Shown: one piece after another, positions 6,701 to 11,173 of the stretch | How the letters are laid out: each line of letters opens with the position of its first letter | Position numbering within the stretch: the stretch's first letter is position 1 | Source: JAFARZ01 sp035651595 | GTDB taxonomy: Bacteria > Actinomycetota > Actinomycetes > Streptosporangiales > Streptosporangiaceae | Reading direction: 5' to 3' | Assembly (NCBI GenBank): GCA_035651595.1 | Contig: DASRFJ010000150.1 | Location: 1 to 13,198 of the forward strand | Length of the DNA stretch: 13,198 nucleotides | Notes under the pieces: model-generated | Databases searched by the model: none | What the model was told of the DNA's origin: nothing | What the model saw: only the letters and a program-made list of their open reading frames with translations | Translations under genes and position numbers: made by a program

Positions 6701-8030
6701 TCTCGTCGTTCCCGATGCGGACCAGGCACGGATGCGAATCGGGGTGCCTTGTGTGCGGCAGCCAGCGCACCCAGTCCCAGTCGGCCGCGGTGTCGTGGCT
6801 GGTCAGCACCGTGATCGTCAGCTCGCGCGGGCTGTGCAGGACGGCGGCGGACAGGAGCATGGCGCGCGCCAGCGCCCTGGTCGCTGCCATGTCGCCGGTC
6901 AGGCCGGCGGCTCCGTGCTCGGTGAGTGGCAGAACGACGGGGGCGTCTCGTAGTTGGTCTGGTGCGTCGCTTGCGCTGTTGGCTTTGCCTTTGCCCTTGG
7001 CTGTCCAGGGGACGTGGCCCGTGCCGATGCGGAGCGCGAGAAAGTCCGTGTCGCCGCTCTGGCGCTCCCACAGCCGGCGGCTGGGCGCGGTGGCGATCAG
7101 CAGCAGCGAGGCCGGATCGGGGTGAACCTGGCGGCGGTATCGCAGCTCGGCCTGCCGCGCCGCCGCCAGGTCCGCTTGTGCCCGTTCGGTGCGTTCTTCG
7201 AAGTCAGCCATCCGCTGGCGGTGGCCGCGCTTACCGCGCCGGCGTTCGGTGATCGCGTTGCCGATGAGCATGACAGGGGACAGCGCGACGAACGCGAGAA
7301 ACTCGGGCTGGTGCAGCAAGACGGCCATCAGCACGCCGGCCAGGACCGGCACGACGACGGCCAGCATGGGAAACGACGCCTTCTGCGGCTCCGGCGGGGG
7401 CTCGGGCAGCGCCAGGCGAGGTGTTCGCGGGGCCTCGATGAGGCGCGGTGACCGACTGTATCGCCGGCGGCCGTCGGGCGCGTCCGAGAGCGCGGCATCG
7501 CGCTCGGGCGCTGTCGTCACGGTCAGCGCGGTGCGGCCGGCCCAGATCAGCTCCCCCGGCACCAGGTTCCGCGACTGCTGGGCCGTGACCCATTCGCCGG
7601 CGACCATCGTGCCGTTGGTGGACCCGAGGTCGGTCACTTCCACCTGGTCGCCGGCCGGGGTCACCTGGAAGTGCCTGCCCGACACCTCGTTGTCACCGAG
7701 CGGCAGCGGGCCTTCGCGGCCGACGACGGTGCCGTGTGCCGGTATTTCGCAGCTCGCACCCGCGGCCGGGCCAGAGACCACCAGCAGCGCGAGGCTGCCG
7801 GGCGGCGCGACCGGAACGGTCGGCCGGACGGGCCTGCTGCCGACGCTGGCGCCATCCCGGATCCCGGCCGCGGCCAGGGAGGATTCGGCACTGACCGCCC
7901 GGTCGTTGACGAACAGCCGGCCATCGGCCTGTTCCCCGAACAGCTCGCGCAGGCTGGTCAGCGGATGCGCGGCGACCAGCAGCTGACTCGTCCGCTGCGC
8001 GGTATGCCAGGACAGCGCCAGCCGTGTCAT
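3708..8030 (-). CDS. T7SS EccC/EssC-type ATPase with N-terminal ubiquitin-like and FHA domains
   Basis: This is probably the motor that recognises and drives WXG100 substrates through the membrane. From ATG 8030 it is 1440 aa. That start shares ATGA with the upstream stop; an ATG at 8063 would add 11 residues. Residues 1-70 look like a ubiquitin/YukD-type fold (GRLFVNDRAVSAESSLAAAG). An FHA domain follows at about 85-170 (VVGREG, SGRHF, DLGSTNG), then two membrane helices (about 220-260) and a charged coiled segment. ATPase module 1 has a canonical Walker A, GTTGSGKSE (Lys634), and Walker B LVIVVDE (733-739). Modules 2 and 3 have GAPQSGRST (971-979, Walker B LLLFVDRYD) and GPPGSGRST (1253-1261, TTVVVDD), with Arg replacing the P-loop Lys. 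The FHA resembles Firmicutes EssC rather than mycobacterial EccC. The linker between modules 1 and 2 contains a short LRPGA repeat. The 3' end overlaps the kinase gene. Confidence 0.93.
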   Translation of the reverse strand: MTRLALSWHTAQRTSQLLVAAHPLTSLRELFGEQADGRLFVNDRAVSAESSLAAAGIRDGASVGSRPVRPTVPVAPPGSLALLVVSGPAAGASCEIPAHGTVVGREGPLPLGDNEVSGRHFQVTPAGDQVEVTDLGSTNGTMVAGEWVTAQQSRNLVPGELIWAGRTALTVTTAPERDAALSDAPDGRRRYSRSPRLIEAPRTPRLALPEPPPEPQKASFPMLAVVVPVLAGVLMAVLLHQPEFLAFVALSPVMLIGNAITERRRGKRGHRQRMADFEERTERAQADLAAARQAELRYRRQVHPDPASLLLIATAPSRRLWERQSGDTDFLALRIGTGHVPWTAKGKGKANSASDAPDQLRDAPVVLPLTEHGAAGLTGDMAATRALARAMLLSAAVLHSPRELTITVLTSHDTAADWDWVRWLPHTRHPDSHPCLVRIGNDETSIRQRLTELNAVFESPENDVTHLVVLDGSYSLRLGFEFGALLRGGPAAGMYFLCLDQTIAQLPTECRHAVVELTDDAGSTVARVLRAGDEHDDVAADILPAAVCETAARALASLTEAGGGRTPGGGLPSAVRFLDAAGLEPPDPRQIQARWTAGGRTTEALLGVRADGPFVLDLAQGPHLLVAGTTGSGKSELLQTLVSSLAVANRPDAMNFVLIDYKGGAAFRAFRSLPHTVGMLTDLDEFLVERALVSLRAELQRRKAILDRADKSNIGRYWDALSGMPGGDPLPRLVIVVDEFAVMSEQLPDQLASLIDIGRQGRSLGIHLVLATQRPAGVVTADLRSNINLRIALRVASPEDSRDVIDAVDAARIPVEGCAGRAYAWLGGGRPVAFQAARVGGLRPGALRPGALRTGARPGQARAQVIPLRWEDLGYPLPQDREAEPDQEETQQTDQAVLVDAISAAARDARLDGQRSPWSPPLPRQLTLTESTDQNEGTLQLRYGLVDRPREQRQVPAVFDIARGGHLLVAGAPQSGRSTVLRTLAGALAAHVEPDEVQLYVLDGGGALAALSALPHCGAVVTAAEPERVGRLLDRLSGELATRIRQLSASGHSDLTEFRATQPTTPPAQRPPFLLLFVDRYDVFLTALEHIDGGRLLGQLQQLMRDGLAAGIRVIATGDRTLLTGRLGALAEQKVVLRMADRTDFALVGLHARTIPKDMPDGRGFHLPSGDLLQVAMLSAQAQGATENQVLRELAGKRAPHTRPPFRVDQLPPAISEARALALPSTGPGILIGVGGDELHQIRIETPGLLVLGPPGSGRSTALAVQVRSLSQAGAHLVLVSPRRSALPAALDPAAIIQHLTTSDAAAAEQLAKTLADASNTTVVVDDAELLNDTPLGQELTASYRRIRDSGHRLLAAAAAETSFGLRGLLPELAKTRCGLVLEPASTTDGSLLGARLPASVLAPGVRLRGALIHGGRVVAVQVPALAGTEARESDGEIAG
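5472..5508. repeat. 15-bp tandem repeat, about 2.5 copies, in the ATPase gene
   Basis: The unit CCGCAGGGCACCGGG occurs at 5472-5486 and 5487-5501, with a partial third copy to 5508. The length is a multiple of three, so the frame is kept and the protein gains LRPGA-type repeats in the linker between ATPase modules 1 and 2. Such a repeat can change copy number by slippage without breaking the frame. Confidence 0.8.
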
Positions 8031-8617
8031 CGCTGTTCCGGGGGCGTGAACTGGAGCGTGCACGCGATCTGGTGGAACAGCCGCCGCAGCTCAACGGCAA
8101 GCGCGAGCGCGGGCGTCGCGAACGTCAGCATGATCGCGATACCGCTGCCGGGGATCTCCGCGATGTAGTGGACGACGAGAAAGACAATGCGCTGATCGCC
8201 GTCCGGTCCGTCCCACTCCTGGAGTCGCTCGATCCGCGCTGTCGGGCCGACCGGGAGGGTGAAGCGGGCCAGCTCGGCTCCTTCGTCGCCGGACATCTGC
8301 TCGGCGAGCTGGAACACGGTGAGCCCGTTCAGCGGGTAGGCGTTCGCGAGCACGGTGGCCGGCAGCGGGCCGCCGGGAACGTCGAGCGCGGTCGTGTACG
8401 CGCACAGGACATCGAGCTGGGCGCACGCGGTGACGAGGCCCCGGGCCATCCGCTCCACCGCTTCGCGCCGTCGCGTGAGGCGCGGCTGGGCGGCGAGGAT
8501 CTGGCTGGGCAGGGTGTCCGCGTCGGCCGGTTGTTTCGGCACCCGGAGGGCAAACCAGTCGCCCGGTGTCGCGAACGCCAGCTCGCTTGGGATCTGCTCT
8601 AGGTACGGCGCGGTCAT
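8027..8617 (-). CDS. Uncharacterised 196-aa protein of the T7SS-like cluster
   Basis: I do not recognise this gene by name. ATG 8617 shares ATGA (8614-8617) with the stop of the candidate effector gene, and its own stop shares ATGA with the ATPase start, so it is translated in step with both. A longer frame to 8824 exists but overlaps the effector gene out of frame and is low-complexity. There is no signal peptide or clear membrane helix. The first half has helix-forming, Arg-rich sequence (about 40-75). The second half has alternating hydrophobic strands and ends with FLVVHYIAEIP, GIAIMLTFATPALALA and a final helix with LFHQIACTLQF, a strand-turn-helix pattern reminiscent of PsbP/Mog1/DUF1795-type small folds; this resemblance is weak. 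Position suggests a cytoplasmic chaperone or adaptor for the effector or WXG100 proteins, or an immunity protein. None of these is shown. Confidence 0.85.
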   Translation of the reverse strand: MTAPYLEQIPSELAFATPGDWFALRVPKQPADADTLPSQILAAQPRLTRRREAVERMARGLVTACAQLDVLCAYTTALDVPGGPLPATVLANAYPLNGLTVFQLAEQMSGDEGAELARFTLPVGPTARIERLQEWDGPDGDQRIVFLVVHYIAEIPGSGIAIMLTFATPALALAVELRRLFHQIACTLQFTPPEQR

Positions 8618-9966
8618 GGGTGCTGTGCGTGCTTTCTCTTGTCTTCGATGTAGGTCACGACGTCGTTCGGCCGGTCCACGCTCCACTTGATGTGCTCGAT
8701 CTTCACCGCGGCGGGACTGTGGGTGAAGCCGTCGTCGCCCAGGTGGAGGACCTGATGGACTGAGTCCGACAGGCTGGCTTTGACGTCGGTCAGGCTGAAC
8801 CGCTGCGACACCCCGTCCTGCCACAATGTGGCAGCGGACGCGCGCGCATCGTCTCCGTTCTTCAGGTCTTCGAGCCCCTGCCAGTCACCGTCGTCAAAAG
8901 CATGCTGGCCCAGCGCTGTATCGGCGTCGACCGCCCGGCCCGCCACGAAACTGACGCCACCGAGCCCGAGGCCCACTGTCGCCAGCCCCGCGTCCAGAAC
9001 CGAAGCGCCATCCTCGTGCTCCGCGACCGCCGTCCAGTCCGCGGCAGCGGCCCCGGCGTTCACCACCAGCGCCCCGGCCACGAAGAGGTCCGCGCCGGGA
9101 ACAAGCAGGGCCGCGACGCCGAGGATTCCCGCCACGTCGCCAAGAACACTCCCGAGATTCGCCGCGGTCGGATCGCTGAGATAGCGGGAGAGGTCGTGCG
9201 GCAGATCGGTGAAGGGATGGACGAACAGGGCCGCGCCGATGCCGAGCAGGCCCTTCCCGGCGATCTCCCCCACTTTGAGGGCGTCCTTGCCCAGGGTGAT
9301 GCCTCCGGCGAGCACTGCTCCGGCCATATCGGCCTCGGCGTGCCCGAATGCGACGATGCCGCGGCCGAGCGGATCCGCCACGTCCCGCATGAAGTCGCTG
9401 GCGAGCTCCCCGAACAGGCTCTTCTTCGCCTGCCTCGGCTCGGCCGCGGTGATGCGCTTGGTACAGGTCGTGGCGAGCCCGTCAAGCTCACTGATAAGTC
9501 GCTCCAGCTGGGCGCGCTGGGAGCTGACGACCGCGGTGGCCTCCACCAGCCTGGCGTCCCAGCCGGTGGTGTGCGGGTCGTGTCCTTGAGCTATCGCGTG
9601 CTGCCTGGCATTCCTTGTCGCTGTCAGCGTGCCCTCGGCCTCGTCGGCACGCGAGGCCAGTGCGGTGAGCGCGTTGACCACCGGCTCCAGTTCGGCCGCG
9701 TACTCCCGCAACGCCGCCGAGACAGCGCCATAGGCGTCGCGTATGTCACCGAGTTCGGCGGGCAGCTTTCCGACGGATTGGCCGAACGCGTCGGCGGCTT
9801 GGCCGGTCCATACTCCCCACGCGTCCGGCCTGGTCAGCGTCTGCAGCGTGTCGTGCGCGTCGGCGAGGGAGCCGCTCATCTCCCCGAAGCTCGCGCTGAG
9901 CGCCGTCGCGGCTCCGGGGTCGGGCACCGATACCGTGGTCCCGAGAATTTCCAGCGTCCGTGTCAC
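8614..9966 (-). CDS. Candidate T7SS-secreted effector with WXG-type N-terminal domain
   Basis: The protein is 450 aa from GTG 9966, which shares GTGA with the upstream stop. A longer frame to 10149 would overlap the upstream gene and adds Arg-rich junk, so it is rejected. Residues 1-165 are helical and resemble actinobacterial T7SS signal domains: PDPGAATALSASF, then WGVWTGQAADAF with a true WXG (Trp53-Thr-Gly55), then long amphipathic helices (about 65-115 and 140-170). Residues 205-345 are rich in Gly and Ala with several hydrophobic stretches, such as GILGVAALLVPGADLFVAGA, and could insert into or cross a membrane. Residues 346-450 form a soluble, charged C-terminal domain with no family I can name. 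This order (secretion domain, hydrophobic middle, variable tail) is usual for T7SS polymorphic toxins, but no toxin motif is evident and the function is inferred only. Confidence 0.87.
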   Translation of the reverse strand: MTRTLEILGTTVSVPDPGAATALSASFGEMSGSLADAHDTLQTLTRPDAWGVWTGQAADAFGQSVGKLPAELGDIRDAYGAVSAALREYAAELEPVVNALTALASRADEAEGTLTATRNARQHAIAQGHDPHTTGWDARLVEATAVVSSQRAQLERLISELDGLATTCTKRITAAEPRQAKKSLFGELASDFMRDVADPLGRGIVAFGHAEADMAGAVLAGGITLGKDALKVGEIAGKGLLGIGAALFVHPFTDLPHDLSRYLSDPTAANLGSVLGDVAGILGVAALLVPGADLFVAGALVVNAGAAAADWTAVAEHEDGASVLDAGLATVGLGLGGVSFVAGRAVDADTALGQHAFDDGDWQGLEDLKNGDDARASAATLWQDGVSQRFSLTDVKASLSDSVHQVLHLGDDGFTHSPAAVKIEHIKWSVDRPNDVVTYIEDKRKHAQHP

Positions 9967-10292
9967 CCGCGTGCCCCGTCCTGGCGCAGCGCGGCGACGT
10001 CCTGCCGGGCCGCGTCGCTGATCCCCTGGTCGGCCGCGCGGTACAGCGTGCTTGCCCGGGCGAGTCGCTGCTGCAACGCGCCGATATTCGTGTTGATCAC
10101 GCCGAGCGCTTCGGACCAGGACTCGCTGAACTTGTACAACGAGGTCCACACGTTCCCGGTGGGGCTCAGATCACCTTGACTGTAGCGCTCGATGCCAACG
10201 GTGAGACCGCGCATGCCGTCCTCGATGACGGCCACGCGGCGGTTCAGCGCATCGAGGCCATCCGGATCCGCCGTGAAGAACACCTCGGTCAT
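9963..10292 (-). CDS. WXG100-like small secreted protein (EsxA/B-type partner)
   Basis: The protein is 109 aa from ATG 10292. The open frame to 10526 would overlap the upstream WXG100 gene and is not credible. It is predicted almost entirely helical, starting FFTADPDGLDALNRRV. It has Trp49 and Trp59 around the expected helix-turn-helix (LSPTGNVWTSLYKFSESW) instead of a strict WXG, and ends with YRAAD (Tyr84 to Asp88), matching the YxxxD/E export signal of T7SS substrates. A disordered tail follows. It lies 13 bp after the 97-aa WXG100 gene, so the two likely form a heterodimer exported together, as CFP-10/ESAT-6 do. No strong ribosome-binding site is seen, so translation may depend on coupling to the gene before it. 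The 3' end overlaps the effector gene by 4 bp. Confidence 0.87.
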   Translation of the reverse strand: MTEVFFTADPDGLDALNRRVAVIEDGMRGLTVGIERYSQGDLSPTGNVWTSLYKFSESWSEALGVINTNIGALQQRLARASTLYRAADQGISDAARQDVAALRQDGARG

Positions 10293-10305
10293 CGGATGGA
10301 CCCGG

Positions 10306-10599
10306 TCAGTCGTGCATGGATTGCTGAATGTGCTGCTCGGTGGCGGCGTACGAGCTAGCCGCGTTGGCCAGGAGCTTGGAAATACCGTCCAGCGCCTCGC
10401 GAAGGTTGGCGGCGGAGGTGTTCCACTCCTGGTAGAGGGATTCGAAGGACGACGATGCGGCGCCCTGCCAGTCGCTGGAGACCAGTCCCTGAACCAGGCT
10501 ATGCATCGTGCTGAGCTGACTGTCAATTTCCTGCGATCCGGTGCTCAGCTGCGCTGACGCATTCGCGAGATCCTCGGAGGTGACCTTGATCAATGCCAT
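10306..10599 (-). CDS. WXG100 family protein (EsxA/EsxB-like)
   Basis: The protein is 97 aa, the expected size for the WXG100 (ESAT-6) family of helical-hairpin T7SS substrates. It has the WXG turn at Trp44-Gln-Gly46 (SSDWQGAASSSF), flanked by two amphipathic helices, and YAATE (Tyr84 to Glu88) near the C-terminus, which fits the YxxxD/E secretion signal. The start at 10599 is chosen because AGGGAG lies 6 bp upstream and the family sequence starts there (ALIKVTSEDL); an open frame to 10695 adds unrelated residues. It is the first gene of the operon. No convincing -35/-10 pair was found in front of it. Confidence 0.96.
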   Translation of the reverse strand: MALIKVTSEDLANASAQLSTGSQEIDSQLSTMHSLVQGLVSSDWQGAASSSFESLYQEWNTSAANLREALDGISKLLANAASSYAATEQHIQQSMHD

Positions 10600-10602
10600 G
10601 AG

Positions 10603-10614
10603 AAACTCCCTAGC
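10603..10614 (-). promoter_or_regulatory. Ribosome-binding site of the first WXG100 gene
   Basis: The minus strand reads AGGGAG, six bases (TTTCTC) and then ATG 10599, the strongest Shine-Dalgarno match in the operon. It decides the start against the longer open frame reaching 10695. Confidence 0.65.
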
Positions 10615-10699
10615 GTTAATGGGTGCTGACGCGCGATTGCGGTATTCCAAAAGACTGCCGGCGCGTGAAGCGATCAACGGCAGGAACAGGTGCAATGGA

Positions 10700-10720
10700 G
10701 CCGCCGCTGCCCGCGGCGGC
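10700..10720. repeat. GC-rich hairpin, 8-bp stem
   Basis: GCCGCCGC (10700-10707), loop TGCCC, GCGGCGGC (10713-10720). It is perfectly paired and very stable. It lies about 100 bp before the WXG100 start, so it could form in the operon leader. No T-tract follows on either strand, so an intrinsic terminator is unlikely. Confidence 0.65.
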
Positions 10721-10733
10721 CAGCTAAGACGAG

Positions 10734-10797
10734 GCGCCTGGCTTTACTCAACCGCACACCGGAACACGTTGAGTCCCGGCGGGTAGCCAGCATGCGC
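10734..10797. repeat. 64-bp interrupted stem-loop upstream of the WXG100 gene
   Basis: GCGCCTGGCT (10734-10743) pairs with AGCCAG (10785-10790) and, after a 3-base bulge, GCGC (10794-10797). Inside, ACTCAAC (10746-10752) pairs with GTTGAGT (10768-10774) around a 15-base loop. Two stacked stems with bulges look more like an RNA structure than a DNA operator. It matches no riboswitch class I can identify. Confidence 0.5.
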
Positions 10798-10813
10798 GGC
10801 ATTGAACAGGCCA

Positions 10814-10831
10814 TCTTGGTTCCCCCCAAGA
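10814..10831. repeat. Small hairpin with C-run loop
   Basis: TCTTGG (10814-10819), loop TTCCCC, CCAAGA (10826-10831). It is a perfect 6-bp stem within the gene-free region. On the plus strand the loop carries a C-run; on the minus strand it reads GGGGAA. The function is unknown. Confidence 0.4.
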
Positions 10832-10869
10832 GCTTACGAGCTTCTAGCCAGGCGTCATCGTACGACACC

Positions 10870-10899
10870 TTTCCGCCAAATGACCACAATTGGCGAAAA
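10870..10899. promoter_or_regulatory. 30-bp dyad TTTcCGCCAA-N10-TTGGCGaAAA, candidate operator
   Basis: The half-sites are 10 bp with one mismatch, separated by 10 bases (10880-10889), so their centres are about 20 bp apart, two helical turns. This spacing suits a dimeric or tetrameric regulator bound to one face. It lies about 270 bp upstream of the WXG100 start. No regulator can be assigned from the sequence. Confidence 0.4.
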
Positions 10900-11004
10900 G
10901 AGATGTGATTACGAATTCGCATCCCTGGCGAGGCGCGCGCCGGGCGTGTCCGTTATGCCGGGATCAACGCGGTGGTCTAGGTCACGGCAAGCGACCCGGG
11001 AAAG

Positions 11005-11138
11005 ATTGCGGACACTGACCAAGAAGATTGACCCGAGCGGTCTCCTGACCAGCGCAAACAAAATCTTCTCGCGGATGCGACCACCCTCCGGGTGACGATG
11101 GCTTACCCCCCCAAACCGGGGGGGTAAGTGTCCGCAAT
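11005..11138. repeat. 134-bp element bounded by 12-bp perfect inverted repeats with nested hairpins
   Basis: ATTGCGGACACT (11005-11016) is the exact reverse complement of AGTGTCCGCAAT (11127-11138). Between them lie AGAAGATT/AATCTTCT (11022-11029/11062-11069) enclosing GGTC/GACC (11039-11050), then CACCC-TCC-GGGTG (11082-11094), then the 11-bp GC-rich hairpin at 11102-11128, which abuts the outer stem. Together these can form a closed multi-branch structure. It could be a structured RNA, a miniature transposon-like element, or the 3' end of the debranching enzyme mRNA. No clear target-site duplication flanks it. Confidence 0.6.
11102..11128. terminator. Strong hairpin after the debranching enzyme gene, possible terminator without T-tract
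   Basis: CTTACCCCCCC (11102-11112), loop AAACC, GGGGGGGTAAG (11118-11128): an 11-bp perfect stem with seven consecutive G-C pairs. It starts about 45 bp downstream of the stop of the minus-strand debranching gene. Actinobacterial terminators often lack a T-tract, so it may end that transcript. It is also part of the larger 11005-11138 element, so the terminator role is uncertain. Confidence 0.45.
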
Positions 11139-11173
11139 AATCTGACGCGCCTCGCGGTGCGCCCGGAATATGG

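Larger units (their letters stand above)
2003..10599 (-). other. Six-gene T7SS/ESX-like operon
   Basis: Six minus-strand genes run from the WXG100 gene at 10599 to the kinase stop at 2003. The junctions are a 13-bp gap (10293-10305), GTGA overlap at 9963-9966, ATGA overlap at 8614-8617, ATGA overlap at 8027-8030, and a 20-bp overlap at 3708-3727. No terminator-like hairpin with a T-tract was seen inside. WXG100 proteins next to a multi-module FtsK/SpoIIIE ATPase are the hallmark of type VII secretion. Channel and accessory proteins of mycobacterial (EccB, EccD, EccE, MycP) or Firmicutes (EsaA) systems are absent from the window. Confidence 0.8.
10600..11173. other. Gene-free 570-bp region upstream of the T7SS-like operon, rich in inverted repeats
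   Basis: Short open frames occur on both strands but none has family resemblance, a good ribosome-binding site or the usual third-position GC bias. The region is less GC-rich than the genes around it. It holds at least five inverted repeats (10700-10720, 10734-10797, 10814-10831, 10870-10899, 11005-11138). The WXG100 operon promoter should be here, but no convincing -35/-10 pair was found. The mRNA end of the debranching enzyme gene should also fall here. Confidence 0.75.

Noticed and set aside
8618..8824. Extended N-terminus of the 196-aa protein
   Set aside because: It would lie inside the effector gene out of frame and is low-complexity; the ATGA overlap start at 8617 is much better.
9967..10149. 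Extended N-terminus of the candidate effector
   Set aside because: It overlaps the 109-aa WXG100-like gene and is Arg-rich shadow sequence; GTG 9966 in a GTGA overlap fits the operon pattern.
10734..10760. B12-box-like AAAGCCAGG on the minus strand as a cobalamin riboswitch
   Set aside because: Only eight bases of the box match, the rest diverges, and no upstream cobalamin riboswitch core was found; the downstream genes have no B12 link.
10815..10830. GGGGAACC on the minus strand as part of a ydaO (c-di-AMP) riboswitch
   Set aside because: The other conserved blocks of that riboswitch are missing nearby.
10802..11095. 97-aa plus-strand open frame in the gene-free region
   Set aside because: No ribosome-binding site, no third-position GC bias and no family resemblance; it crosses several inverted repeats.
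11102..11128. C-run hairpin as an actinobacterial 6C RNA
   Set aside because: 6C RNAs have two nearby hairpins with unpaired C-runs in their loops. Here the C-run is paired in the stem and the only other C-run loop is about 280 bp away.
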